The notes: generated by a model not told the origin, from the sequence alone. A stretch of 64,000 bases of DNA from Cocleimonas flava (GCF_004339015.1 NZ_SMFQ01000005.1:496001-560000); one strand, 5' to 3'. Counted from the stretch's first letter, positions 9,128 through 18,617 are shown. Program-made: numbers and translations.

Positions 9128-10051
9128 CTAGTGCTCAGTGTTATTTTTTATATTTTCTTGCACTTTCTTAACTACCGAGGTGAAACTTTTAATGATTGCA
9201 TTATTTTTACGTTTATCATGTGTGATCAGTGAGAATTGAAGGTAATGTGAAAAGATATCTTCTCTTAATATCTTTAATGTCCCTTCATCAACCCAGCGCT
9301 GGATATAATGCTTAGGTAAAGTACCTAAATGCTTCCCTGCAAAGATAAGGTGTAAACTGGCTTCTATGTTGTAAGTGTAAGAGGTTGTGAATGGGTGCAT
9401 TGCTTGAGGAATATTTTTAGGCAGCCTGTAATAATCAGATACCCAGTGGGATTGAGTTAGATCATGATACTCCATCTGCTTATCATCTAAATTAAACAGG
9501 GGGTGATACTTGCTGCAGCAAATCACTTCTTGCTCATCGAATAGCTTCACATATTGAAGCTCGGAAAGACTCTGCTCACGGATTCCAATTCCGATATCAA
9601 ACCTCCGATCTAGTACTGATTGCTCAAGATCTTCAGGAGAACTAATCTTGACGGTTACTTTGACATTTGGGTAGCGCTCCTGAAACAGCCGCAAAATTGT
9701 TGCAACATCAAGATGCTTGTTTGTGATCGAATTATCTACAATACCTAGCGTCAACTCCCCAACCAGTGATCCGCTGAGGTTACCAATGTGTTGATTAAAA
9801 CGCTGCATTTGCTCGAATATCTTAGTGGCTTCAACCTGAACATGCTCCCCCTCTGGGGTCATTGAGAACCCACTCCTGCCTCGGTTGCATAGTTTCATTC
9901 CCAGGCGGCTTTCAAGTTGCAACAATTGTGTACTAATGGTCGAAGGAGCAACGCCTAATCTTTGAGAAGCGAGCGCAACACCCTTGCATTCTGTGACGGT
10001 GATAAATATACGTAATAGATTAATTTCTGATGGATGTAACCGTGTAAACAT
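9128..10051 (-). CDS. LysR-family regulator, divergent from the polyamine cluster
   Basis: 307 residues with a LysR helix-turn-helix near the N-terminus (ASQRLGVAPSTISTQLLQLE, about 28-47) and a substrate-binding domain to about residue 295. It is transcribed away from the potF-like gene across a 363-bp spacer carrying several inverted repeats, the classical arrangement for a LysR activator of the divergent operon. The likely inducer is therefore a polyamine or guanidino compound (inference). The ATG has only a weak GCGGG-like ribosome site. Confidence 0.86.
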   Translation of the reverse strand: MFTRLHPSEINLLRIFITVTECKGVALASQRLGVAPSTISTQLLQLESRLGMKLCNRGRSGFSMTPEGEHVQVEATKIFEQMQRFNQHIGNLSGSLVGELTLGIVDNSITNKHLDVATILRLFQERYPNVKVTVKISSPEDLEQSVLDRRFDIGIGIREQSLSELQYVKLFDEQEVICCSKYHPLFNLDDKQMEYHDLTQSHWVSDYYRLPKNIPQAMHPFTTSYTYNIEASLHLIFAGKHLGTLPKHYIQRWVDEGTLKILREDIFSHYLQFSLITHDKRKNNAIIKSFTSVVKKVQENIKNNTEH

Positions 10052-10414
10052 ATAACCCGCTTAGTCTTTAGTTAACTAACTGTAATTATAGATACTCAAA
10101 TATTTTAACAAAAAAAGTCTATACCAACGTTGGCATTATACATCGATAATTTTCGATGTATACCAACCTAATTTTCTAATTTAAAGATCATAAATCTTTA
10201 TCTATGCTTCTGTACATGTTTAGTAAAGTATTAGTTTTATAGACGAGTCACTTTTTAAAACTGATGTATTTTGTCATTAATAGAGAACGTTTGAATAATT
10301 TTCTATGCTGTATATTTTAAACACCGTTAAAAAATACAAAATAAATATCATGAACTAGGCTTTGAGGACACTTTTAACCTCTCTAAATCACATCAATCTC
10401 AGGAGATTTATTAA
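10052..10414. promoter_or_regulatory. Divergent regulatory region of the polyamine cluster
   Basis: Contains three nested symmetric elements: CCAACGTTGG, a perfect 10-bp palindrome (10124-10133); TATACATCGA / TCGATGTATA, a 10-bp inverted repeat with 6-bp spacer (10137-10146, 10153-10162); and TATACCAAC repeated directly at 10120-10128 and 10159-10167. These lie about 250 bp before the potF-like start and 70-120 bp from the LysR start. They are good candidates for the LysR binding site. Confidence 0.55.
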
Positions 10415-11503
10415 ATGAAACACTGGAATAAAATCACAACAGCAATAGCATTAACGTCATGTATGGTTTTTCCTGCATTTGCCTCAGAGCTCAAGGTATT
10501 TAACTGGGCTGAATATATGGGTGAAGATACGCTTGCTAATTTCACTAAAGAAACAGGCATAGAAGTCGTTTACGACACTTACGATTCTCTTGAATCTATG
10601 GAAACCAAAATACTAACGGGAGGTGCAGGCTACGATGTGGTTTTTGCCGCTGGACCAGTTGTAGAAAGATTTGTTGGGGCTAAATTACTCCAGAAATTAG
10701 ATCAGGAGTCACTAACGAACAAGGGAAACCTTGACGCTTCGTTAATGAAAGTACTTGCAGGTCATGACCCAGACAATGCTCATGCTATTCCTTATATGTG
10801 GGGAACAGTAGGTATTGCTTACAACAAAGCTTTAATCGAAAAGCGAATGAAAGATGCTCCCTTGAATAGCCTGGATATTATTTTCAAACCAGAAATCTCA
10901 GCTAAATTTGCAGACTGCGGTATCGCTATTCTTGATTCCCCTGGTGAAGTTTTAAACGTAGCTTTGAACTACTTGGGACTTGATCCAACCTCTTCTAAAA
11001 AAGGAGATATCAAGAAAGCTCAAGAGCTCGTGACCTCGATTCGTCCCAATATCCGTTACTTCAACTCAGTTAAGCCTATTGACGATCTTGCTACAGGTGA
11101 GATCTGTATGGCTCTGATGTATAGCGGAGATGCAGGTATCGCCGCTGATGCCGCAAGCAATGGTGGAAAAGGTATAGAGATTAGTTACAGCATCCCTAAA
11201 GAAGGAACAATGATGTGGTTTGATTCCATGGTGATTCCTACAGACGCTGTTAACACTAAGGAAGCACACCAATTTATTGATTACATGATGCGCCCTAAGG
11301 TCATTGCAGAGATCTCAAATGGCATCTTTTATGCAAACGCCAACACTGCGTCTCTAGAATTTGTAGACAAAGACATAACCTCTGACCCTAATATTTTCCC
11401 TCCTGAAGACGTCCGTGCAAAATTATTTCCTGATGTGGCTTTAGCTAAAAAATCTACTCGTCTTCGTACTCGAGCGTGGACAAAAGTTAAAACAGGAAGA
11501 TAA
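10415..11503 (+). CDS. Polyamine ABC transporter substrate-binding protein (PotF/PotD family)
   Basis: 362 residues, with a cleavable signal peptide (residues 1 to about 23, ending PAFAS). The mature start ELKVFNWAEYM is the classic PotF/PotD opening, and DVVFAAGPVVERF plus WGTVGIAYNKA follow the family. It binds putrescine, spermidine or a related amine in the periplasm and hands it to the permease encoded just downstream. CAGGAG precedes the ATG. First gene of an apparent operon with ATPase, two permeases, guanidinobutyrase, aldehyde dehydrogenase and oxidase. Substrate could equally be agmatine or another guanidino amine, given the enzymes. Confidence 0.92.
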   Translation: MKHWNKITTAIALTSCMVFPAFASELKVFNWAEYMGEDTLANFTKETGIEVVYDTYDSLESMETKILTGGAGYDVVFAAGPVVERFVGAKLLQKLDQESLTNKGNLDASLMKVLAGHDPDNAHAIPYMWGTVGIAYNKALIEKRMKDAPLNSLDIIFKPEISAKFADCGIAILDSPGEVLNVALNYLGLDPTSSKKGDIKKAQELVTSIRPNIRYFNSVKPIDDLATGEICMALMYSGDAGIAADAASNGGKGIEISYSIPKEGTMMWFDSMVIPTDAVNTKEAHQFIDYMMRPKVIAEISNGIFYANANTASLEFVDKDITSDPNIFPPEDVRAKLFPDVALAKKSTRLRTRAWTKVKTGR

Positions 11504-11581
11504 TTTGCAGCTTTATTTTTAGAGTCCAAAACATTCAGTTTAGGACTCTAAACACCAAGAATAGATAGAGGAAATACCGTT

Positions 11582-12700
11582 TTGAAAACGCCACAAAGTT
11601 ATCAAGAAGATTTTATATCAATCAACAACGTAACCAAGAAATATGGTGATTACACTGCAGTTGATTCCGTTTCACTTGAGATTGGCAAGGGAGAAATCTT
11701 TTGCTTACTAGGTGGGTCGGGAAGCGGCAAATCAACACTACTACGTATGATTGCTGGATTTGAAGAAATCACTTCTGGAGATATATTAATAGACAGTGAC
11801 AGTGTAAATGGGGTGCCACCAAATCACTTACCCGTGAACATGATGTTCCAATCTTATGCTTTGTTTCCACACTTAACTATTGAAGCCAATGTTGCGTATG
11901 GCCTTAAACGTGAAGGCACTGCTAAACAGGAAATCAAAACACGTGTCGCAGAGATGCTAAGTTTGGTGAAATTATCAGAATTTGCTAAGCGTAAGCCCGA
12001 TCAACTATCAGGTGGCCAACGTCAACGTGTAGCGCTTGCACGTGCATTAGTTAAACGCCCAAAAGTACTTTTGTTAGACGAACCCCTCGGTGCTTTAGAT
12101 AAGAACCTTCGCGAAGAAACTCAATTTGAATTAATGAAAATTCAAAAAGAACTAGGTATCACTTTTATTGTTGTAACCCATGACCAGGAAGAAGCGATGA
12201 CCCTCGGAGATCGTATTGGTGTTATGGATAGAGGTCGAATTATACAAGTTGGTCCTCCTAGAGAATTATACGAACAACCTAATGATCTTTTCATTGCTAA
12301 CTTTCTAGGTGTTCTCAATCATTTCAAAGGACGTATCGTTTCAACTTCTGATGACGGTCTTTGCGACATAAAACTCAAAGATATCGATATGCATGTCAAA
12401 GTGAGTACTGAACTACCTTTCGAAGACGACCAGCCTGTGGTTGTTACCGTACGACCTGAGAAGATGGAAATATTCTCCGATCCACAAGGTAAACCAGGAA
12501 TGCAAAACCCTTTTATTGGCGTTGTGACTAGCATTGCTTATATGGGACATCTAACGGTGTATGTGGTCAAACTAGAAGCAGGTATCGAAGTAACCATAAC
12601 GGAATCCAATACGCACCTCTCGGCCAAAGCAGACATCTCAGAGAATGATACCGTGCGCGTAGAATGGCCTGCTCGTTCAAGCAATATATTCACTCGCTAG
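11582..12700 (+). CDS. Polyamine ABC transporter ATP-binding protein (PotA/PotG)
   Basis: 372-residue ABC ATPase with a C-terminal TOBE domain (about 290-365). Walker A GGSGSGKST (about 42-50), Q-loop MMFQSYALFPHL, signature LSGGQRQRVALARAL, Walker B VLLLDEPLGALD and the switch His in VTHDQEEAM are all intact. It energises uptake of the amine bound by the upstream binding protein. The start is a TTG preceded by GAGGAAA. The next gene begins nine bases after the stop, and its ribosome site overlaps this stop codon. Confidence 0.93.
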   Translation: MKTPQSYQEDFISINNVTKKYGDYTAVDSVSLEIGKGEIFCLLGGSGSGKSTLLRMIAGFEEITSGDILIDSDSVNGVPPNHLPVNMMFQSYALFPHLTIEANVAYGLKREGTAKQEIKTRVAEMLSLVKLSEFAKRKPDQLSGGQRQRVALARALVKRPKVLLLDEPLGALDKNLREETQFELMKIQKELGITFIVVTHDQEEAMTLGDRIGVMDRGRIIQVGPPRELYEQPNDLFIANFLGVLNHFKGRIVSTSDDGLCDIKLKDIDMHVKVSTELPFEDDQPVVVTVRPEKMEIFSDPQGKPGMQNPFIGVVTSIAYMGHLTVYVVKLEAGIEVTITESNTHLSAKADISENDTVRVEWPARSSNIFTR

Positions 12701-12709
12701 GAGTAACCC

Positions 12710-13621
12710 ATGAAACGATTTTTATCTCTATTTAGTAAAGATAGTTTAGGTAAGAAAACCATTATCGGTATTCCATATATCTGGTTCCTGATTTTCTTCC
12801 TGCTCCCTCTTTTCTATGTCCTTAAAATTAGTTTTTCAGAATCTATTATTGCCAGTCCTCCTATCGCTCCATTGTTTGAATATGACGGCGATGAACAGAC
12901 TCTGATTTCTACTTTAAGGCTCTCTAACTATGGTTACCTTATTGAAGATAATTTATATCTACTTGCGTACCTTAGTTCCATAAAAATCGCCTTCTTTTCA
13001 ACATTGATAACTTTGCTCATTGGCTACCCAATGGCGCTCGCAATTACTCGAGCTAACAAGCGCTTACAGCTAGCATTATTACTGTTAGTAATGCTTCCTT
13101 TTTTCACCAGCTTATTGATTAGAGTGTATGCCTGGATTGGTATTCTCAGAACGGATGGAACAATTAACACGATACTTATGTTCATTGGTGTGATTGATGA
13201 ACCCATTGTATTGCTTCAAACCGAGTTCGCGATGTATTTAGGTATTGTTTATGCATACCTACCTTTCATGATACTGCCACTTTATGCTGCTTTAGAAAAA
13301 CAAGATAAAAGCTTGCTAGAAGCCGCAAGAGACTTGGGTGCAAGCCCTGCAATAGCGTTTTTAACGGTTACTTTACCAGCCTCAGTTTCAGGGATTGTAG
13401 CAGGGTGCATGTTGGTATTTATCCCCGCTGTGGGTGAGTTCGTGATCCCCTCGTTACTCGGAGGCGAATCGACATTAATGATCGGACGTGTGCTTTGGGA
13501 TGAATTCTTTGCCAACCGTGATTGGCCTGTTGCTAGTGCTGTTGCCATTGTAATGCTAGCGATACTGATCATACCCATCATGTTATTCCAAAACCAGCAA
13601 GCTAAGTCCTCAGGAGAATAA
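12710..13621 (+). CDS. Polyamine ABC transporter permease (PotB/PotH)
   Basis: 303 residues with about six membrane segments. The EAA loop that contacts the ATPase is visible as EAARDLGASPAIAFLTVTLP (about 205-225). The family-typical AVGEFVIPSLLGG follows. Ribosome site AGGAG five bases before the ATG. Translationally linked to the second permease, which starts two bases after this stop. The long periplasmic loop near residues 40-75 is normal for PotB/H. Confidence 0.93.
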   Translation: MKRFLSLFSKDSLGKKTIIGIPYIWFLIFFLLPLFYVLKISFSESIIASPPIAPLFEYDGDEQTLISTLRLSNYGYLIEDNLYLLAYLSSIKIAFFSTLITLLIGYPMALAITRANKRLQLALLLLVMLPFFTSLLIRVYAWIGILRTDGTINTILMFIGVIDEPIVLLQTEFAMYLGIVYAYLPFMILPLYAALEKQDKSLLEAARDLGASPAIAFLTVTLPASVSGIVAGCMLVFIPAVGEFVIPSLLGGESTLMIGRVLWDEFFANRDWPVASAVAIVMLAILIIPIMLFQNQQAKSSGE

Positions 13622-13623
13622 TC

Positions 13624-14421
13624 ATGTCTAGATTTCTAAAAATATCATTATTCGCTGGATTTAGTTTTCTCTATATCCCGATATTCATTTTAATTTTTTA
13701 CAGCTTCAATGCATCAAAGCGAGGCGCTGTCTGGGGTGGTTTTTCAACAGAATGGTATGGAAAATTATTACAAGATCAACAGATATTAGATGCTGCCTGG
13801 ATCAGTTTTAAAGTCGCTTTTCTCAGCGCTTCAGGAGCCGTAATTATTGGCACCCTAGCAGCTGTTGTATTAGTCAGAATGGGAAAATTTAGAGGACGAT
13901 CAATGTTTTCCGGCTTAGTTTCAGCGCCGCTTGTTATGCCTGAAGTCATTACCGGTATCTCGTTGTTACTACTTTTCATCTCCTTTAAGGAGTTCTTAGG
14001 ATGGCCGCAACAAAGAGGGATAGCTACTATCGTTATTGCTCATACTACCTTCACTGCGGCATTTGTTGTTCTAGTCGTGCAGTCTCGTTTATACGCTCTC
14101 GATAAAAGCCTAGAAGAAGCTTCTGCAGATTTAGGAGCAACGCCTTTTGAAACTTTTTTCTATGTGACTGTGCCAATAATTGCACCCTCATTGGCCGCGG
14201 GTTGGATGCTCGCCTTTATCCTATCGTTCGATGATTTGGTTATTGCTAGCTTCACTTCAGGACCGGGATCAACAACCTTGCCTATGCTTATTTACTCGAA
14301 AGTTAAAATTGCTGTATCGCCCGATGTAAATGCACTAGCAACAATCATTGTTGTATCTATCTCGCTTGTCATTGCAGCGCTGGCCATATTCGCTTTCAAA
14401 AACCAGAAACAAGAACATTAA
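13624..14421 (+). CDS. Polyamine ABC transporter permease (PotC/PotI)
   Basis: 265 residues, about six membrane segments. The EAA motif is EEASADLGATPFETFFYVTVP (in part, about 158-178) and FILSFDDLVIASF is the PotC/PotI signature. Pairs with the upstream permease to form the channel. GGAG precedes the ATG. The cluster then continues with catabolic enzymes on the same strand after 40 bp. Confidence 0.93.
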   Translation: MSRFLKISLFAGFSFLYIPIFILIFYSFNASKRGAVWGGFSTEWYGKLLQDQQILDAAWISFKVAFLSASGAVIIGTLAAVVLVRMGKFRGRSMFSGLVSAPLVMPEVITGISLLLLFISFKEFLGWPQQRGIATIVIAHTTFTAAFVVLVVQSRLYALDKSLEEASADLGATPFETFFYVTVPIIAPSLAAGWMLAFILSFDDLVIASFTSGPGSTTLPMLIYSKVKIAVSPDVNALATIIVVSISLVIAALAIFAFKNQKQEH

Positions 14422-14461
14422 TCTCCAACAATAAAACACTAATTTTTAGCAGGAAATAATT

Positions 14462-15409
14462 ATGAAATACAACCAACCTTTAGGTGGCAATGACATGCCA
14501 CGTTTTGCAGGACCAGGCACAATGATGCGCCTACCTTCTCAAGATTCCGCAAAAGGGCTTGATGCTTGTTTCATAGGGGTTCCGTTAGATATTGGCGCTT
14601 CAAATAGAGCAGGCGCAAGGTTTGGTCCTAAAGGGATTCGTGCAGAATCATCGATGATCAGGCCTTACAGCATGAGGCTAGGCTACTCCCCTTTTGATTC
14701 ATTACAGGTTGCTGATATTGGCGACGTGCCAATCAATACATTCAATCTACTAAAGTCCGTAGATATTATCGAAAAGTTCTATGATGAGGTTGCGTCTCAT
14801 GACACCGCACCATTAACAATGGGAGGTGATCACACGATTGTACTTCCAATCCTTCGTGCCTTAAGCAAGAAACACGGCCCAATTGGTGTGGTGCATGTTG
14901 ATGCGCATGCCGATATTAATGACACCATGTTTGGTGAAAAAATTGCACACGGCACTCCCTTCCGCCGCATGATGGAGGAAGGCATTCTTGATGCTAAACG
15001 CGTTGTACAAATAGGTTTACGAACAACAGGTTATTCCGCTGATGATTTCGATTGGTCTCGAGATCAGGGTTTTAGAGTAGTGCAAGCTGAAGATTGTTGG
15101 CATAAATCTTTAGAGCCTTTAATGGCAGAAGTACGTGATCAGATGGGCGATGGCCCTGTGTATATTTCATTCGACATAGATGGTCTTGATCCTACATTTG
15201 CACCCGGCACAGGCACTATGGAACCCGGCGGACTGACGTCGATTCAAGCCTTTGAAATCATTCGAGGATGCCATGGTATGAATATTATTGGAGGAGACCT
15301 CGTTGAAGTCGCTCCAGCTTATGATAATTCAGGCATTACTGCGATGCTTGGCGCAAACCTACTCTATGAAATGCTTTGCGCTTTGCCAGGAGCAAGTGGC
15401 AAAAAATAG
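14462..15409 (+). CDS. Ureohydrolase: guanidinobutyrase / agmatinase family
   Basis: 315-residue Mn-dependent ureohydrolase. All metal ligands are visible: His in GGDHTI, the triad in VDAHADIND, and the two Asp in SFDIDGLDP. The N-terminus (GGNDMPRFAGPGTMMRLP) is of the guanidinobutyrase/guanidinopropionase group (GbuA/GpuA of Pseudomonas) rather than classic SpeB. It would split 4-guanidinobutyrate (or agmatine) into urea and GABA (or putrescine). GABA is the substrate of the nearby gabTD pair, which makes the guanidinobutyrase reading attractive. AGGAAA precedes the ATG. No urease or urea transporter is seen in the window. Confidence 0.85.
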   Translation: MKYNQPLGGNDMPRFAGPGTMMRLPSQDSAKGLDACFIGVPLDIGASNRAGARFGPKGIRAESSMIRPYSMRLGYSPFDSLQVADIGDVPINTFNLLKSVDIIEKFYDEVASHDTAPLTMGGDHTIVLPILRALSKKHGPIGVVHVDAHADINDTMFGEKIAHGTPFRRMMEEGILDAKRVVQIGLRTTGYSADDFDWSRDQGFRVVQAEDCWHKSLEPLMAEVRDQMGDGPVYISFDIDGLDPTFAPGTGTMEPGGLTSIQAFEIIRGCHGMNIIGGDLVEVAPAYDNSGITAMLGANLLYEMLCALPGASGKK

Positions 15410-15469
15410 TATGTAGATGTTTTAAAACATCATACCTAAAAATTGATACAGCAAATAAATGGTACCGTA

Positions 15470-16924
15470 ATGAATTTAGACGCATTAACCCAGCGCGAGC
15501 AGCCTTTATTTTATTCAGGAGAATGGCATTCAGCCTCTTCTGATAAAACAATAAATGTGATTGACCCATCGACAGCAGAAATTTTCTCGACATTGAATTC
15601 TGCCAGTGCTGAAGATGTATCCAGCGCTGTAGAATCTGCAACCACCGCATGGAAAAGCTGGAGAGATCTGGGTGGAAAACAACGCGCTTTCTATCTAAAT
15701 AAATTCGCAGAAGGATTAACAAGTCGTAAGGATGAGTTAATGCAACTGCAGATGAAAAATAACGGAAAACCAGCGTTTGAAGCAGAAATCGACGTAGAAG
15801 ATGCAATAAGCTGTTTTAAATATTACGCCACATTGGCTGAAAATCTGGATCAACAGCAAAATACCGCTGTTGAGTTACCTGATAATGACTTCTCTGCAAA
15901 GACCCGACTAGAACCAGTCGGCCCTGTGGGGTTGATCGTTCCCTGGAATTTCCCCCTTGTTACCAGTGCCTGGAAGATAGCCCCCGCTTTAGCGGCGGGT
16001 TGTACAGTGGTGATGAAAAATTCAGAAGTCACACCATTAATCGAATTGGTGTATGGCGATATCGCTATTGAAGCCAATCTCCCAGCTGGGGTATTAAACC
16101 TGGTTGTCGGTGCAGCTGAGACAGGAATTGCTCTAGTTAAAGATCAACGTTTACAAAAAATATCATTTACAGGCTCCAATCATGTAGGCGCAATGATCAT
16201 GTCTGATGTGTCCACTCGCACTTTACCCATCTCCTTAGAACTTGGCGGAAAATCACCCATAGTTATCCTCAAAGACGCCGATATAGATTTGGCTGTTGAG
16301 GTTGTATGCGCTGGAATTTTCTTCAACTGCGGCCAAATGTGCTCTGCAACTTCGCGCCTTATTGTGCATAAAAGTATTGCCGAGCAAGTCATCAACGGCG
16401 TCGTTGAGAAATCAAAGGAGATGAATATCGGCTCCCCTAATGAAGCAGATATAGAAATGGGGCCTCTAACAAGCGAAGCCCAACTTAAACAGGTACAAAA
16501 ATACTTTCAGATGGCTAAAGACGATCAAATCGAATGCCTAGTGGGCGGCGATACTAAACAACAAAAAGGGTATTTCGTCGAACCTACCGTTTACAAAGAT
16601 GTTCCTCAAGATCACCCTATTTGGCGCGAAGAGATATTTGGCCCGGTGTTAGCTACACGAACTTTCACCACTGAAGAAGAAGCCATCGCACTGAGCAATG
16701 ACACTCACTACGGATTAGTCGCCACCATTGTCAGTAAAGATGCCGAGAAAGCTGAATATTTTGCTTCTCAAATAGAGGCTGGGCATATCTGGATTAACGC
16801 ACCTCAAGTCATCTATCCACAAACCACCTGGGGTGGCTTCAAACAAAGTGGCATCGGAAGAGAATTAGGCCCATGGGGGCTGAATGCCTACTTAGGCGTT
16901 AAAAATATTACGATCGCCAACTGA
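15470..16924 (+). CDS. Aldehyde dehydrogenase, aminoaldehyde type (PuuC/KauB-like)
   Basis: NAD(P)-dependent aldehyde dehydrogenase of 484 residues. Core motifs: VPWNFPLVTSAWKIAPALAA, catalytic Glu in LELGGKSP, and catalytic Cys in NCGQMCSATSRL. The C-terminal PQVIYPQTTWGGFKQSGIGRELG is typical of betaine-, gamma-glutamylaminobutyraldehyde- and guanidinobutyraldehyde dehydrogenases. Between a guanidinobutyrase and an amine oxidase, the expected substrate is 4-guanidinobutyraldehyde or 4-aminobutyraldehyde. I prefer the ATG at 15470 over an in-frame TTG at 15443; neither has a strong ribosome site. Confidence 0.88.
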   Translation: MNLDALTQREQPLFYSGEWHSASSDKTINVIDPSTAEIFSTLNSASAEDVSSAVESATTAWKSWRDLGGKQRAFYLNKFAEGLTSRKDELMQLQMKNNGKPAFEAEIDVEDAISCFKYYATLAENLDQQQNTAVELPDNDFSAKTRLEPVGPVGLIVPWNFPLVTSAWKIAPALAAGCTVVMKNSEVTPLIELVYGDIAIEANLPAGVLNLVVGAAETGIALVKDQRLQKISFTGSNHVGAMIMSDVSTRTLPISLELGGKSPIVILKDADIDLAVEVVCAGIFFNCGQMCSATSRLIVHKSIAEQVINGVVEKSKEMNIGSPNEADIEMGPLTSEAQLKQVQKYFQMAKDDQIECLVGGDTKQQKGYFVEPTVYKDVPQDHPIWREEIFGPVLATRTFTTEEEAIALSNDTHYGLVATIVSKDAEKAEYFASQIEAGHIWINAPQVIYPQTTWGGFKQSGIGRELGPWGLNAYLGVKNITIAN

Positions 16925-17008
16925 TAAAACACCAACCTAAAAGTTAAACCAAAACACTTTCTTACTTGTTTTAAATAAACAAGAAGTACATATACGCGGA
17001 GTTTCACC

Positions 17009-18412
17009 ATGAACAGCCAACAGAAAGCACGCCAAGCACTTTCCACTGCCAAATTTGGATCATTCTGGCTTGATGCTGAGGGAAAACCTCCTGAGTTACC
17101 AGCTTTGACCGAAGAACTCAGAACAGACCTATTAATAGTGGGCGCAGGTTTTACAGGCCTGTGGGCTGCTATTCACGCTAAAGAGGCACAACCTGATAGA
17201 AATGTCGTGATTATTGAAGCAGACTCTATAGCCATAGGTGCATCGGGCAGACCTGCAGCCATTTTATCGACATCTGTCATGCACGGAATGGAAAATGCCC
17301 AACGCCTTTTTCCTAATGATATGGACGTTTTAGAAGAACTAGGCAAAGAAAATCTGGATGGGTTCAAAGATGCTATCGAACGTTATAAGATCGATTGCGA
17401 TCTGGAATGGGGCGGAGAATTAACCGTTGCTGTAGGCGAACAAGGAATACCTGATATCGAGTCAGAATATCAGCTTTACAAAAAGTACGGACATGACGCA
17501 CACCTATTAAATAAAGATGAAATTCAAAAAGAAATTCATTCGCCATTATTCCATGGTGGACTCTGGTCTAAAAAACGATCTGGGACAGTACATCCTGCAA
17601 AATTAGCATGGGGGCTTAAACGCACAGCGCTCAATTTAGGCGTAAAGATATTCGAAAATACCCCAATGCAAAGCAACACAAAAACGCAGGAAGGTATCGT
17701 TGTTACGACTCCAAATGGAACAGTCACAGCACCCAAAGTACTTTTGGCGACCAATGCGTTTAAATCATGCAATAAAAAGATACACAAACGTGTTTCTGCC
17801 ATTCGTGATCGCATCGTTATGACTGAACCCCTCTCCGCAGAACAGATGAAATCTATCGGCTGGGAGAATAGACAAGGTATTTATGATACCCGCACACAAC
17901 TTAATTACATGCGCTTAACTGCCGATAATCGAGTGCTATTCGGTGGCAGATTAAATTACTTCTTTAACAATAATACAGACCAGAAACTAGATAACTCGAT
18001 AGACCCGTTCATTATGCTTGTGGAAAATTTCCACAAGACATTCCCATCCTTAGAGACGGTACAAATCTCGCACGCATGGAGTGGTCCTATAGCCTTAACC
18101 ACAAGAATGGCAGTCCATTATCAGCGATACCATAATGGCGACATGATATACGCAGGAGGTTATTCGGGCTTTGGGGTAACAGCAACACGATTTGGCGCCA
18201 AAGTTGGCTTAGATATCCTGGACGGCAAAGAAACCAAGGCGAGTAAACTAACCTTCGCAAATACTCTACCAAGTTACATCCCGCCTGAACCTTTCCGATG
18301 GATCGGAGCAAAAGTGACAATGTACGCTTTAGACACTGTAGATCAAAAAGGTGGATGGAGAAAAACGTGGTTAAAAATGGTCGAAAAAATGGGCTTCCCT
18401 GTTATGCAATAA
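17009..18412 (+). CDS. FAD-dependent oxidoreductase, DAO family (PuuB-like)
   Basis: 467 residues. Rossmann FAD motif IVGAGFTGLWAA at about residues 43-54, followed by an acidic strand end (VVIIEAD), then a DAO core with a C-terminal second FAD segment (YAGGYSGFGVTATRFGAK). Similar in layout to gamma-glutamylputrescine oxidase PuuB and related amine oxidases: it oxidises an amine to the aldehyde that the preceding dehydrogenase would take. No PuuA ligase is adjacent, although a glutamine-synthetase-like ligase lies at 50018-51388, so a free amine such as agmatine or putrescine may be the direct substrate. GCGGAG precedes the ATG. Probably the last gene of the operon starting at 10415. Confidence 0.85.
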   Translation: MNSQQKARQALSTAKFGSFWLDAEGKPPELPALTEELRTDLLIVGAGFTGLWAAIHAKEAQPDRNVVIIEADSIAIGASGRPAAILSTSVMHGMENAQRLFPNDMDVLEELGKENLDGFKDAIERYKIDCDLEWGGELTVAVGEQGIPDIESEYQLYKKYGHDAHLLNKDEIQKEIHSPLFHGGLWSKKRSGTVHPAKLAWGLKRTALNLGVKIFENTPMQSNTKTQEGIVVTTPNGTVTAPKVLLATNAFKSCNKKIHKRVSAIRDRIVMTEPLSAEQMKSIGWENRQGIYDTRTQLNYMRLTADNRVLFGGRLNYFFNNNTDQKLDNSIDPFIMLVENFHKTFPSLETVQISHAWSGPIALTTRMAVHYQRYHNGDMIYAGGYSGFGVTATRFGAKVGLDILDGKETKASKLTFANTLPSYIPPEPFRWIGAKVTMYALDTVDQKGGWRKTWLKMVEKMGFPVMQ

Positions 18413-18512
18413 TGCCTCTTGCAATATGACCTTTGTGAAGGAAAGTACTCCCTGAAGAAATAACAACGGGTATAGACAGTGAAATCACGCTTTATTAATT
18501 TAAACCTGCCAT

Positions 18513-18541
18513 AAAAAAATGCCTGTAAGTAGGGGGGTGCC
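18513..18541 (-). repeat. Interspersed repeat, copy 3 (reverse orientation)
   Basis: A7-TGCC-TGTAAGTA-GGGGGG-TGCC on the plus strand, i.e. the element with its T-tract on the minus strand. It lies 100 bp after the oxidase stop. Confidence 0.8.
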
Positions 18542-18555
18542 TTTGAGATTAGCCT

Positions 18556-18617
18556 AACAGACGCTTAGTTAACTATTACGTATATGATTTGTGAGAAACT
18601 TATTCTAAGCGTCTGTT
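18556..18617. repeat. 13-bp perfect inverted repeat, 36-bp loop
   Basis: AACAGACGCTTAG (18556-18568) and CTAAGCGTCTGTT (18605-18617). Too long a loop for a typical terminator. It lies just downstream of repeat copy 3 and 80-140 bp upstream of msrA. It could be a cruciform, an operator pair or the ends of a very small element. Confidence 0.5.

Noticed and set aside
15443-15445. TTG start for the aminoaldehyde dehydrogenase
   Set aside because: No ribosome site; the ATG nine codons later gives the family-typical N-terminus, although its own site is also weak.
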